Positions 47,480 to 58,834 of a stretch of 64,000 nucleotides of DNA are shown one piece after another. Below the pieces are notes generated by a model, which was not told the origin of the DNA, did no database searches, and saw nothing but the letters and a program-made list of their open reading frames with translations. Both the position numbers and the translations under genes were made by a program. Source of the DNA: Gerris lacustris (lineage: Eukaryota; Arthropoda; Insecta; Hemiptera; Gerridae); assembly GCA_951217055.1 (NCBI GenBank), contig OX578284.1, forward strand, positions 15,850,687 through 15,914,686. The letters run 5' to 3'. Within the stretch, counting starts at the first letter, position 1. Every line of letters begins with the position of its first letter.

Positions 47480-47910
47480 AGGGCTTCTCCTCTTATCAGC
47501 GGCTGCCCGTTATTCCTGAATATCAACCTCTTGAATGTTCCGCTCCCATTGACCTTTGACGATTCCTCCCCTCCAGGTCACTCTGTGGCCTCCTCTCTTC
47601 CTCCAGATGGGCAGTGACTACTCCTGCACTCTTTGCAGCCCACGCTCCACAATTTTCTTCCTATCACCGTACCTTCCGCTTCCATCTTTCGCCGAATCTC
47701 ATCATTCCTCTCCCTCTCCAAGCAAGGGCGACAATCGACTTGTCAAAAATGCGTTTTCAGCAAAAGCCTGTAGAATGGCTGGATGGCGTTAAGGAAGACT
47801 TGGGAAACTCAAGATATGAGTTTGAAGGAAGTGTTGAAAATGATGGCGAGGTAAACCACGTAATGAATAGTCCCAGGTTCTCTCAGAACCCTAGCGCCAC
47901 GGGGTAAAGG
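47480..47910. other. GC-richer unrecognised segment
   Basis: Stands out from its AT-rich surroundings, with overlapping 78- and 97-residue plus-strand frames and long open stretches on minus. No motif I know; Ser/Pro-rich in one frame, acidic at the end of the other (WLDGVKEDLGNSRYEFEGSV). It could be a decayed retroelement or retrocopy fragment. No splice context ties it to mGluR. Confidence 0.3.
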
Positions 47911-48240
47911 TAGGTTGGAAGTAAATCTCCGACTTTTAGAGATAAGGTTTTATCAATGCTTATGGAATCTTAGCATCTTCAGTAACCGTGAAAGTATATA
48001 GTATAATTATGGAAAATAGATTATTGCACAAAACATTGAAAGAAGCATGTTGCTAAATGGCTGAATATGCTTAAGATTGAATGAGAAATAGTAAATGTGA
48101 CTTATATTTACGATACAGCCCTTTCTGAAGAATTTAGAAAGTCCACTCAACATGAATAATTCTCAACCTAATGAAACATGTAAATAATAAATATTTTTAT
48201 AATCAATATAAATATAAGCAAGACAATCATAATTTATATA

Positions 48241-48961
48241 AAATAAACAGGTCAAGTGTGTGCTAGTCAGCACACAGCGAGGGTCCGTAGGCCACACTAT
48301 ATAGTGTTTAACTGTAAAGTGTACAAACAGTGTTTTTTTAAAATTCTAAAAAGCTTACTTTGAACCATTCTAAGGGTCTGATATTCTCAAAACACACTCT
48401 GATAAAGTATTTTTTTGCCACTGAACCGGACTACAACCATATAAATACATCGAAAAGACCATAATTATAAAAAAAAAACGTATTTTGTCAATAAAAAATA
48501 AAATAATATTTTTTTCGAAATTTCCAAAAAGTGGTATCTTTACTTTTGGTCGAAGAATGTTCAGGAATTTTTTCAGATTTTTTGCACTTCACATAAGCGA
48601 GATAGAGGGGGGGGGGGGGGGGGGGCACGTTTCACACCCACTTCAAACTTGCCTACGCTCGCCCTATCAAAGTTATATCCAAAGAATTATATATTTTTGT
48701 AATCAGCTCGACGTACCCTTTCATATAATACCCCTCATGGTGTCAAAAAAAATAAAAAAATGTTAACCCTTAAGTTTTTTTGAAAAATATTTTTTTTAAG
48801 TCGCTATATTTTTAAAATATGTGGGCAGGTACAAGCCACATACATGCCCAATTTCAAAGTGATCGGACGAAAGGTGTAGCCGTGAGAGCACGCGAGAGGA
48901 CGGACGGACAGACACACGCAGGAAAATATAAGGGTCCTTGGTTTTGCCTACGGACCCTAAT
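48241..48961 (+). mobile_element. Family H repeat, copy 2
   Basis: End-to-end match to 8419-9140, with the inverted AGGGTCCGTAGGC / GCCTACGGACCCT at 48280-48292 and 48946-48958. The internal G run is about 20 here against 10 in copy 1. AAAATA flanks both ends and may be a target duplication. The 93-residue ORF is inside the repeat. Confidence 0.75.
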
Positions 48962-50027
48962 AAAATAGGGGATCTAGAATAAGTCAGTAATTATTGTCAC
49001 GGTGCTTTGAATATTTCTGTAAATGTACATCCAAAAGTCACTTGGGAAATCAGTCGGAAAATAAAATGAGTATTGCCTTGATTGATTAGAAATATTTTTT
49101 CAAACAAAAATATTTTTCAGAAATATTTTTTCAAACAATTACTCTCTTTTTAACAATTGGTAATGAAAAAGAACTTCATTAATAGATGGAGGAGAAATGA
49201 GACAACAATTACTAAAATATATTTTTAAAACTTTCACTTAGTGAACTAATCTTATCAATTTATCATTTGAATTTTCGGAATTTAAAAAAGATTTCATACA
49301 TTAATAAGGCAACATCTAAATATTTAATAAGATAATAACTATTACAAAAAGCATTAATAACTTAATAAGAATACATAAAAAATAAACAAAAAACTTTACC
49401 TTATTTTGATAAAATTGAAGAATTTATCAAAATATATAATTTTTGCACTAAAACCCATTTATCAAGACAATCGTTCTAACCACAAAAAAGAGACAGAAAG
49501 AAGGAAATAAAAACCTTAAGAGACAAAGGGCAGTAATTTGCGAGAACATTCTTTCTAATAATATGGCGGCGTCCCTTTTCACAGAACGAAATCGATTTAC
49601 AATAATTCCCTCCAAAATCTCTCCATTGGGGGACATTTACTTTTTTTTTCTTCTTTTCATTGTATTTTATTATTCTTTTTATATATATTTCTATGCCAGA
49701 TCGAACTATCTATAGATATGGGGCCATTATTCCTTACACCCTAGGGAATGCTAAGAAAGAAGTTTATCGTACTTCCAAATATATGACATATATTTTTAAA
49801 GAAATAAAATCAATTTATTATGGCTTTGTTGAAGGTATAGCAGTGATGAACATGTGCAAAATTTATAACTCAAAAACACTTTTATGTTTTATTTTTTAAA
49901 AATTTATTGATTTCGAACAACCATAAAGAAATAACAAATATATACCGACAAACACGTGGATCTACAAACACGAAGAAAGCACTCTCATATGCATAGTCAT
50001 TCTGTCAATTTATAACTAAACAAAAAG

Positions 50028-50640
50028 GACGGGGGATGTCTCGGAATTTTTCCTCACCAAACATAAACCTACAAATGACATATTGTTTTACTATGTGAAT
50101 AATAATTTTGTTTGTCCATTAAAAGTTGTCAGTTATAATGAGGTCCATTATACAAATGTAAAAAAACAAATTTCCTTTATAAAAACTTATCTATATTAAA
50201 TGTAAAAAAATTCAAAATGGCGGCAGATATCTTAACGAAATTTAGTAGAAATGGTTGTCTTATAAAGAGGTATAATTAGTGCAAATTTCAGCTTAATCGA
50301 AAAATGTATCGATTTTTTAAATTGTTTCCGATGGGTTATTGAAAAATAAACCAAAATGGGTTATATACGTCACAAATTTATGATGTCCGAGCAGCGCAAC
50401 TTTAAAGCAACATGTAAGGACGGATTTTTTTTTTCAAGTTCCAACTCTCTAGCTTGAAAACTGAGAAAGTTATGCGTGACACAAACAGCCAGACAGACAT
50501 CCAGCTAAAAACCATTTTTTAACAACAACCTTTTGGATTCAAAAGATCTTAAAACGTTTTAATCCATCAAAATCTGAAAAAAAAAAAAAAAAAAATCCGC
50601 GCCATCACAATACTTTGTCATTGTATAAGAAAGTAAAAAT
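50028..50640 (+). mobile_element. 5S-family relative lacking the 5S segment
   Basis: Starts GACGGGGGATGTCTCGGAAT, then TTTTCCTCACC, as copy 1 does outside its 5S part. It carries AAAATGGCGGCAGATATC and GAGGTATAATTAGTGCAAAT (as inverse 9674-9695). It ends CATCACAATACTTTGTCATT, then GTATAAGAAAGTAAA, the tail shared with family C. An A-rich run lies at 50577-50597. Confidence 0.5.
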
Positions 50641-50740
50641 CAAGAAAATATTATCATTAAAGAGGAACAAGAACCAGAGCATAAATTTATAATGAAAGAC
50701 TTTTTCATGAAAATCTAAAAATACATTAACTGTTCAACTC

Positions 50741-50815
50741 TTCAGTACGACTTTCCTCTTCAGTATGACTTTTCACATCAGAACAACTTTCCTCATCAGA
50801 AAAACTTTCCACTCC
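50741..50815. repeat. Degenerate 18-bp tandem repeat
   Basis: About four to five units of CAGTACGACTTTCCTCTT with changes (CAGTATGACTTTTCACAT, CAGAACAACTTTCCTCAT, CAGAAAAACTTTCCACTC). No coding role evident. Confidence 0.6.
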
Positions 50816-50917
50816 AGTACACTATCTTGGGTACACACTGAATATACAACGTGTAGGAGAAAGTATAAAAGGATATGGCTCTTATTACCACTTATGGCTT
50901 AAAGACAAAAAAAAAAT

Positions 50918-51450
50918 ATATGTGAGTGTGAGGCTCTCACGCATTAGAAGTGAAACTTTAAGGCCCCCATACACGATCAAACTAGTTTGACAAGCAAGTT
51001 TGATCAAAAGTTTGTCAAATAAGTTTGACGCCCAGTGAGCAACCACATCAAGCCATCAAACTTTCAAACTTCACCCACACACGGTCCAACTTACTTGTCA
51101 AGCTGGCTTGACAAGCCAAGTTTGTCAACTAACTTTGATCGTGTATGGGGGCCTTTAGTTCTAGAATGCATTGCACTCTTTAATTTTTTGACAAATTAAT
51201 TATTTCAGGATTAAGAAATGGCTATGGGAAATTTAATTGAAAAAAAAATATTGCTACGCTAAGGCAATCACATTTATTCCAATAAAAATATTTTTTTTTT
51301 TTTTGATCTGCTGGTCTTTAAATAGATATAATACAATTAATCTGTAAAAATGTAACACTTGGACGAGTCTCGAATCGCAAACTTCGTTACACGATGTCAC
51401 TATATGAAAAAATTCACTCTATCGCCGCCAAAGAAGTTTAACTTCAAAAA
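50918..51450. mobile_element. Family I repeat carrying a MITE
   Basis: Flanks at 50930-50957 (GCGTGAGAG region inverse, GCATTAGAAGTGAAACTTTA) and 51158-51440 (GTTCTAGAATGCATTGCACT to CGCCGCCAAAGAAGTTTAAC) align with 28395-28735 in reverse, except for the MITE. Confidence 0.7.
50962..51153. mobile_element. 192-bp MITE inserted at TTAA
   Basis: Ends GGCCCCCATACACGATCAAA and TTTGATCGTGTATGGGGGCC are perfect inverses. Flanked by TTAA (50958-50961) and TTTA (51154-51157). The sibling copy at 28686-28692 shows the unfilled AAACTTAAGTTC. The arms contain many CAAACT/AGTTTG and CAAGCTGGCTTG-type sub-repeats. TTAA targeting suggests piggyBac-related mobilisation; ends are not canonical. Confidence 0.8.
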
Positions 51451-51639
51451 ATTAGCAGAAACAATAACAATGTTTCGTATTTTTTTGTAAAACTATTCAA
51501 TAGTTATAGAGGATGTGAAAGATAAGCACATGGACAGAATGGAAATATTACGAGGTAATACAAGCGTTTATGTCACCATTATTTTAGTTGAAGCAGTAGT
51601 AGTAGTAGTAGTAAGGTCCTAGTACTAGTACTAGACGGG

Positions 51640-51890
51640 TAGGACGAACCACTTGTTCGAACCTAGCAATTAGGCCATCTTTTAGGCCCATTTTACTAGC
51701 CCCGTGGTAGAGAGTTGCAGCCACTTCACACATCATGCCTCTGTACATTGTACCGCCGAAGCGAGTATGATGTGATCATTAGTGAACCATAAAAATCAGA
51801 GCATCACGGCGAGGGATTGAACCATGGCAGAGATTCATTGCCGAGCAGACGTGTTAAGTAGTTTAACCCACACGCTACAAATAAGCTTAA
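51640..51890 (-). mobile_element. tRNA-derived SINE
   Basis: Minus strand: A-box-like GTAGCGTGTGGGTTAAACTA (51879-51860), then B box GGTTCAATCCC (51823-51813), giving a roughly tRNA-sized head. The body continues through GATCACATCATACTCGCTTC and CTACCACGGGGCTAG. Only copy in the window. A short (GTA)n lies at its plus-strand left flank (51597-51612). Confidence 0.5.
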
Positions 51891-52061
51891 GACCCCTTGA
51901 TTAGACAACGTCACAACAAATTATTATTATTTACCACCTTTTACTAACGATAAGTGAAACATATTTTACCAAAGATGATATAAACACCTTTTAAGAAAGT
52001 TAAGTGAAAAATTGCGTATGAAAATTTAGACTGAGAGGTACCTACAACAAAAGAAAAAATG

Positions 52062-52830
52062 GTGTCGTGGGACACCCGGTAGGAACGAAGTTCCTTACAT
52101 TTTCATTAAATATAAATTATAAAATCACACTGCTACGTATACATTGCTAACTACTTATACATGGCGGAGTTTGTAGAGAGACAAAATTAAAAGTAACAAA
52201 CTGTTTGTACCTAGCAGAGTTAAGGCAAAATTAAAAGAAAATCATTATTTGTATAATTAAAGCAAGCGTCTTACTATAAATATATATTGAATATAAGAAA
52301 AAAGTTTATCATGATGAGTATATAGTGAAAGAGTATGTTTGTTAAAGGAGTTTGGATTGAAATAGGACTGTTTTCTACCTACCCGGCCAATTAATTTAAA
52401 ATATTATAAAATATATCTCTTCCCTACTCTACAGCTTCTGCTTCTATCAGGGTGAAATTTTACATGATTATATTTTATTTATTTACAAAACAAAAAGACA
52501 TTTTTGACATATATAACAAAAATAATCAAAACAAGTCAAGTAACAGGCTTCCTTAATAACACTTTGTCCCATCTTTTGAAGCTTAGGTTTACGCGAGCGT
52601 TGCGCATGAACGCTTGGGCGGATAACGTTTTCCGACGAACTCAGTCTAGGCATTGGTAAAATGAACATGTGTACCTAATTTCATCTAACTCGGTGATGTT
52701 TCACTCAAGTTATCGTCATCTGTAGATTTCGTGACGGTGATTTTGTGACGGTGATTTTGGTTGTTTTTTTCGGATTCACTCCCGGGCTCCAGAACGTGCT
52801 ATAAGGAACTTCGTTCCAATAATAGCACAA
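52062..52830 (+). mobile_element. Family B long element, copy 2
   Basis: Same ends as copy 1: GTCGTGGGACACCCGGTAGG, then AACGAAGTTCC, and TAAGGAACTTCGTTCC. The core GTTTACGCGAGCGTTGCGCA is at 52588. GTGACGGTGATTTT is duplicated in tandem at about 52732. Confidence 0.7.
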
Positions 52831-53405
52831 TTTTACTAAAGCAGCAAACCTCGCATCCCCTTGCTTTAAATTAAATTGTTAATTTTAAGATTTTAAAGCT
52901 TTAGGATATTGTTAACATTTTGGAATGGAAATAAGAAAATTTTAATTGATTAACATGATTACGTCTAATTCAACTAAAACTTTATCAACGTTAAAGAAAA
53001 AAAGGGGGGAAAAACGGTTTTATATAATTTAATTTTTCAGGTTGGTAGATCCAGAAGACATTATTCAACTTTTCCAGAGAGTTCAGAATTAATAAAACAT
53101 TTTTCACTTTCATTTCAGGGTCTAAAGGGAGAAGAGAAACTTTATTGAAAAGCCAACAAGGGGTCGTCAGGGCTAAGGAAAAATTATGTATTTAACTTTT
53201 TTTACTCCTGTAATGTGGCTCAGTATATTTATATCCTTCCTTTATATTTATTTCTTATTATTATATTATTTTCATACTAAATTTCCTTTATCTACTCCAC
53301 TTTTCTCATTTATATAAAACATTTTTTTTAAGATAAAGGAAAAGTAATTTCTTAATACAAAAATTATGATAATTAAACTGTTTTGTTTGTCAGTTTTACA
53401 TATAT

Positions 53406-53830
53406 ACAGGGTGTGGCTAAAGTTCGGCAACGCCTAATTATCTCCGTTAATATTTGAGATATCAAACTGCGGTTTATCATGCATAAATAACTACCTTTTT
53501 TTTGGTGGGTACCCATTTTCCCGCCATTTTGGTTGCCGCCATATTGGATTCAACTTTAAAATTTCAAATTGGAACCCCTATAATGTGATACATATTTGGA
53601 AAGGCCTTGAAAAAAGAAAACATTTGCCCTAAACCAGAGCTTTTTATCTTTCACCGTTTCAAAATGGCGGCCAGTTGAAATGACAAAATTGACATTTTTT
53701 ACGTTTAATTACGGCAAAAGTAAAGGTTTTAGGGGAAAAATGCAAGAGTAAATTTGTCTTATTTTAGGGTAAAAAATAAAAGTTCAACGCTATTTTTTCC
53801 AAATTCTTATTTTTATTATTATTTGGTTGC
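53406..53830 (+). mobile_element. One end of a CAGGGTG-type element
   Basis: TACAGGGTGTGGCTAAAGTT, then CGGCAACGCC, resembles the end of Tc1/mariner-type non-autonomous elements found in insects (also compare 12481). The partner end is not in the window. The body has two CCGCCAT/ATGGCGG-type words. Confidence 0.4.
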
Positions 53831-53871
53831 TATAGAAACCAGTATTTATATTAATAAAGAATTTTTAATTT

Positions 53872-54187
53872 AAATCAAATTATAATTATTATTAACTACG
53901 GGAAACAGACAGAGAGAAATACACTCCAGCGCCGGGATTTGAACCACGGGCCTCTATATTTCTCGATCTAGTTCTATGTCATTAATGTTGACTTCTAAGA
54001 CTTGTGGAAGATTGAAAGCTTAAAGTCGGGTCAAGGTATCATTAACGTCAGAGAAACTCTTTCTCCTGCGTAGCTTAGTTGGTAGAGCGCTATACTGGAA
54101 ATATAGAGTCCCGTGGGTCAAATCCCGGCGCTGGAGTGTATTTTTCTCTGTCTTTTTCCCGTAGTTAATAATAATTATAATTTGATT
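53872..54187. mobile_element. tRNA-bearing palindrome, copy with whole tRNA-like sequence
   Basis: Arms AAATCAAATTATAATTATTA, then TTAACTACGGGAAACAGACA, on both sides. The right arm continues into a complete 74-nt tRNA-like sequence (54063-54136). The left arm carries only the inverse of its 3' half (CTCCAGCGCCGGGATTTGAA, CCACGGGCCTCTATATTTC). The 110-bp spacer is unique. This copy probably shows the oldest layout of the family. Confidence 0.8.
54063..54136 (+). pseudogene. tRNA-like sequence inside a palindrome arm
   Basis: Acceptor strands CTCCTGC and GCTGGAG pair at 6 of 7. The D arm is GCTTAGTTGGTAGAGC. The anticodon stem CTATA/TATAG closes loop CTGGAAA, so the nominal anticodon is GGA. 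The T loop is GTCAAAT. The T stem pairs poorly, and a GGA (Ser) tRNA should have a long variable arm, absent here. It is therefore a tRNA-derived pseudogene, not a working tRNA-Ser. Confidence 0.7.
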
Positions 54188-54396
54188 AAAATTAAAATTT
54201 TATTTTTTTTATGATTTGGCATTAAAAAAATACATAACACAAAATGTTCACCCTTTTACCACCAAACCCCATTTCACGTTCAACGTACGCTGTTGAGATC
54301 AAGGCTTAAAATCATCGCCACTGTGCCGTAATGTTGAAGCCCGTTGCCACGGGCTTAATTGCCTATACTCCTAGATATATGTATATACCTATACTC

Positions 54397-54398
54397 CT

Positions 54399-54490
<92 letters not shown>

Positions 54491-54560
54491 ATACTCCTAG
54501 GTATATATATATATATATGTATATAACTATACTCCTAGGTATATATACCTATAGGTATAT
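54397..54560. repeat. Compound (AT)n with CCTATACTCCTAGGTA spacer
   Basis: Long TA tract at 54401-54486, flanked and followed by repeated CCTATACTCCTAGGTATATA words (54360s, 54387, 54487, 54526). The Tyr-Ile ORF is an artefact. Confidence 0.9.
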
Positions 54561-54716
54561 ATTCTCAAAAAATGTTTGTATACCAAACATAATCGTAATT
54601 GATAAAAATCAATTGAGTACATCAGGCATTTTAGTCATAAATATAGCTTCGGTAAAAAAAAGTTTTTTACTGATAACTTCATTGCGACGGAGATCAATTC
54701 TTATCAAAATTTAAGT

Positions 54717-55420
54717 AAAATAAACAGGTCAAGTGTGTGCTGGTCAGCACAAAGCGAGGGTCCGAGGCAACTCAGTATTGTTCAAGTAGTAGGTATTAAT
54801 GTAGCTTTTTAAAATGCTAAAGCCTACTTTGAACTATCCTATGGGTCTGATATTCTCAAAACACATAAACAAACTTCTGATAAAGTATTTTTTGCCAGTG
54901 AACCGGACTATAAACATATAAATACATCCAAAAGAGCATAATTATAAAAGGAAGCATTTTGTCCATAAAAATAAAAACAAATCGAAATTTCCAAAAAGTT
55001 TTTTCTTTACTTTTGGTTCAAGAATGTTCAGAATTTTTTGCACATTACATAAGCGAGATAGAAGGGGAGGGCACTTTTCACAAAAACTTCAAACTCGCCT
55101 ACGCTCGCCCAATCAAAGCTTATAACCAAAAATAATATATTTTTGTAATCAGATCGACGTACCCTTTTATATGATATAAACTTTTTTACCCTTATGTTTT
55201 ATTACTACCCTCATTTCTTTAAACAAAAAATTAAATAGCTATATTTTTTTAATTTTGTGGGTAGGTGCTATACACATATATGCCAAATTTCAAAGTTATC
55301 GGACGAAAGGTGTCACCGTGAGAGCAGGCGACAGACGGACCAACGGACAGACAGACACACGCAAAAAAATATAAGGGTCCTTGGTTTTCCTCAAAGATTA
55401 GGGTCTTAAACCCTAAAAAT
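54717..55420 (+). mobile_element. Family H repeat, copy 3 (diverged)
   Basis: AAATAAACAGGTCAAGTGTG, then the hairpin, and GAGGGTCCGAGGC in place of AGGGTCCGTAGGC. The 3' end is altered (AAGATTAGGGTCTTAAACCC). The G run is absent (GAAGGGGAGGGC). The most diverged of three copies, hence probably the oldest. Confidence 0.7.
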
Positions 55421-55678
55421 AAAGATTAAATTTCCCACAAAAAAAGTCTCATTCATTTTTTTATTACAATGGTCAAAATACGTATATAGGGCGAAAAATA
55501 TCTATTAACCGTCGCCGCACAACCTTTACGTATTTGGTGCCACCTTATTCGATCTCCGAGCCATAGGAATTGAGATATTCACAAAAAAACCAAATTTGTT
55601 GAGCTGTGATCTTGAAAATTTACTAACGCGAACGCGATCTCATTGCCGATTTTTAATAATCGTGAAAATAAAACGATG

Positions 55679-55707
<29 letters not shown>
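55679..55707. repeat. A29 homopolymer
   Basis: Pure A run following CGTGAAAATAAAACGATGAA. It may be the tail of a retroposed sequence at about 55490-55678 on the plus strand, but no head is recognised. Confidence 0.6.
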
Positions 55708-55709
<2 letters not shown>

Positions 55710-55861
55710 AAGCTGACTATTGGTACAGAATACCTAAAACGACTAATGGGACAAACAAAAAAAGTTAAGGTTTTAAGTTTTTTATTTTAGTGGTGGAATT
55801 AATTTAAAAAAAATTCTGCTATGGTGGAACTGCAATGAATATGCTTTTTAGAAAAGTTTAG

Positions 55862-55865
<4 letters not shown>

Positions 55866-55943
<78 letters not shown>
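55866..55943. repeat. (AT)n microsatellite
   Basis: Pure TA repeat, about 78 bp. Confidence 0.97.
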
Positions 55944-55946
<3 letters not shown>

Positions 55947-56689
55947 AATAATAATTTTCAGTTGGAGAAGATTTAGAAATTGCAATCATTTGAGTCAAAT
56001 ATGAAACCCTAACTTGTTTCATGACAAATTAAATTAATGGGTGAATGAGATAAACTCATCCGAATCTGCTAATTCATAAGATGATTTTTAATTTTAAATG
56101 CATTTGGAAAATATGGAATGATATAAAATATAAGGGTAAAGTAACATATATGTAACTTAATATAATATAAGCAACTAAAATATATGGTTTAGAGAGACGC
56201 GGGTTATAGTCGGCATTAGTTCAACAAAATTATAAAGAGATGACAGGTTTAAATTAAAGCAAACGGAAAAGTTATAATTGGGACCAGGTCAGTGAACATT
56301 AACCAATGAAGAGACTGTTTAAATATGATCAATTATAAACAACATTACCACAGACCGACATTATGTAATTATACAAGTGAACACAATCATAAATAACTCT
56401 GTGCCCACACAGCAGACTAGTAATATTACTGGTCAAACATTGTTGCTGGAATCGCTAATTTATATTTGTTATCTATACATGTAACTCAAAAACATTTCGT
56501 TCATAATCAGTTTAAAATTATAAACAGTTAATTATACACTGTATAGTAATAAACTAAGTTATATTTAAAATTTCAAATGGATTCTAGGATCAAAATATGT
56601 TTATTTTAAATTATAATTCTGGTGGAAAACTAAGAAACAACGAAGGAATGCCAACATAAATATCAACTCTTTCAGCCATATTATTTTCC

Positions 56690-57400
56690 TCGAGTTAAAA
56701 CGTAGGTAACGGAAGCTTTGTGATCGTTCAGAAGAACGAAATATTTTTGTCTTTGATTTCAAAAATGAAAGCAAAAATCCGTCTCTGCCGATTTTAGTTA
56801 AATTTGGGTGGTAGGTCATAATTAGCCCATTGTTTATTCCATATATCCTTCTCGCAGTGGCAAATCTATGGGCCCGAACGAACCCGCATTTCGGGAGGAC
56901 CTCTCACCGTCAGGGGGCCCCCAAATCAACGATGAGGGGGCCCCCAGTTCTAAACGCAAGAGGTTTAGGTTTCTTTTTTTTTTTGCTCATCAATTTTGTT
57001 TGGCAAGGGACCCCCAAAAAAATCTTGCGAGGGGCCCCCAATGCCCTTGCTACGCCACTACTTCTGCACTCATTAATTTCTCTTCCACATGCGCACAGAC
57101 ATACATTTATTTACACATATCTATATCTTTCAAAGTTATTCATCTAATTTTTAAGAAATTGGGATGGTTTGTCAAAAGTAGCCCGCTGATAGCCCTAATT
57201 AAATTCCAACAGCCTGCATACATTAAATATTGTTAAATTGCTACCTTTAGTCATGTAAAGAAACGAATATATGAATTTTAACACATTTTAAAATATGTGG
57301 AAACAAATAAGACAATAATAGGTTGTTAAAACATAATAGCAATAAAGTATAGGATAGGATGCGAAGAAGATACGTGTGGATTGCCATGTCTAATTATTGT
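56690..57400 (-). mobile_element. Family A copy with nested hAT-like insert
   Basis: Core blocks GGTAACGGAAGC, TTAAATTTGGGTGGTAGGTC, ATAATTAGCCCATTG, then (after the insert) CTTCTGCACTCATTAATTTC, CACATGCGCACAGACATACA, GTAGCCCGCTGATAGCCC. A degenerate right terminal repeat at 57357-57392 reads GCGAAGAAGATACGTGTGGA. Confidence 0.65.
56855..57060. mobile_element. 206-bp hAT-like insert in family A
   Basis: Ends CAGTGGCAAATCTATGGGCC and GGGGCCCCCAATGCCCTTGC, then TACGCCACTA. CTTCTCGC precedes and CTTCTGCA follows, an imperfect 8-bp duplication of the family A word CTTCTGCG. GC-rich GGGGGCCCCC patches lie near both ends. The two overlapping ORFs here are not genes. Confidence 0.65.
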
Positions 57401-57739
57401 GGATTGGCCCACAATTTTGATGTGCTTAAAATCTTTAGTCCACAATTATTCATTGGACTCCGGAAAAACGGTCACAGGGTGGGCCGCTATTAAGGTACTT
57501 TACTTTTTGGGGTGCTTTGCACCTCTACCCTATTAGTGTCACAAGGACAGCTCTTTATGGAGGGTCTAGGTTTAAGGTATTATATTGGGCTTGTGACATA
57601 AAAGAGAGATTATGAATTTATTATGGAATGAATGTATTACAGTATTTATTACCACTATCTCTTGACAAGATAGTTGAGAGTCATATCACAGCACTCTTGC
57701 GGAAGTCACATGAACTATAGCACCTATTATTATGTGAAA

Positions 57740-58450
57740 ACAGATTAAGGTGGCAACAACTTGGTGCGTAGGCCTCCGCGGGTTGACTCGAAATAAATAA
57801 TTTGTGTTTCCGGTGAAATCCTCTTCACGAAGGGTTTAAAATCCGACGTTTCGCTTCCACTGCTGGAAGCATCATCAGGGGTGTGGTGCATCGTAATGTT
57901 ATGTGAATCGTCAAGAATCAATAATATATACTGACGAAGAACGGCGTATTAACAAAGGTTTTCAGTTCCAGGAACAAGAGCAAAATGCAAGAGGCTGCGC
58001 CACAGTCACTTCTCTTCATCAAACATCATCCGCTTGACAAAGATACGCCGACAAAGGCAGCACCTACTAGATTCCATTATACCGAACTAGGATCAACTCA
58101 ACTAAAGAAACACCATGGAAATCCAGGTACAATCTACGTTCCAGAAAACCTGTATCTACTAAACGCCGTATTTATCTCCAGTCCCTGAAGATGTTTCCAG
58201 TAGCTGGCTAATGATTTCCCCAATAACAGCAGCGGTAGCTGACTAATGATTTCCCTAATGACAGCAGCTACCACGGCTACAAACTCTGTTTCGGCCAAGT
58301 GGAATACCATTATCGCAACGCTGTCAACCCTCGTCATTCATGAAGAATTTACTTAATAACGACAGTACTATCGAGGTAACAAACGTGGTTGGTAGTTCAA
58401 TCGTGGGAGTACTATCGCCATGTAAACGAGGCTTAATAGTAATATCGAAG
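57740..58450 (-). mobile_element. Possible Penelope-like or retrozyme fragment
   Basis: Contains a hammerhead-like motif (57841-57890) and GC-richer sequence unlike its flanks, including an imperfect tandem copy of CTAATGATTTCCC with ACAGCAG (58209-58268). Penelope-like elements and retrozymes are the animal elements known to carry such ribozymes. No RT motif is visible, so the assignment is inference. The two short ORFs are not supported. Confidence 0.4.
57841..57890 (-). ncRNA. Hammerhead-ribozyme-like motif
   Basis: Minus strand: CTGATGA (57878-57872), a 6-bp stem GCTTCC/GGAAGC closed by a six-base loop (AGCAGT), then GAAAC and GTC (852-845). All invariant core bases are present in order. 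Stem III would be only AC/GU with no loop, as in the minimal hammerheads that work as dimers. Stem I pairs CC with GG at once but then poorly, so this copy may be inactive. Confidence 0.55.
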
Positions 58451-58514
58451 AGGAAGATTGAATTAAAGCATTAGTCACAGATTAAAATTAATTTAAAATG
58501 CTTAGTTCAATTTC

Positions 58515-58828
58515 AAGTTTTTGGTAGTTTTCATACTACGGAAAGTTTAAATTTTAATTTAAATCAAATTATAATTATTTAAATCAAATTATAATTATTT
58601 AAATCAAATTATAATTATTATTAACTACGGGAAATAGACAGTGAAAAATACACTCCAGCGCCGGGATTTGAACCACGGGCCTCTATATACTGGAAATATA
58701 GAGGCCCGTGGTTCAAATCCCGGCGCTGGAGTGTATTTTTCACTGTTTGTTTCCCGTAGTTAATAATAATTATAATTTGATTTAAATTAAAATTTAACTT
58801 TCCGCAGTATGAAAACTACCAAAAACTT
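58515..58828. mobile_element. tRNA-bearing palindrome, full-length symmetric copy
   Basis: Termini AAGTTTTTGGTAGTTTTCAT and inverse. Arms contain CTACGGGAAATAGACAGTGA, the CACTCCAGCGCCGGGATTTG block and AACCACGGGCCTCTATA. The halves meet at ATACTGGAAATATAG, the anticodon arm of the tRNA-like sequence. The left arm alone has AAATCAAATTATAATTATTT repeated three times (58560-58619, 20-bp period), so its left side is longer. Confidence 0.85.
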
Positions 58829-58834
58829 AAAAAT

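Noticed and set aside
54063..54136. Functional tRNA-Ser(GGA)
   Set aside because: The acceptor and T stems have mismatches and the long variable arm of tRNA-Ser is missing. It lies in a repeat family with tRNA halves.
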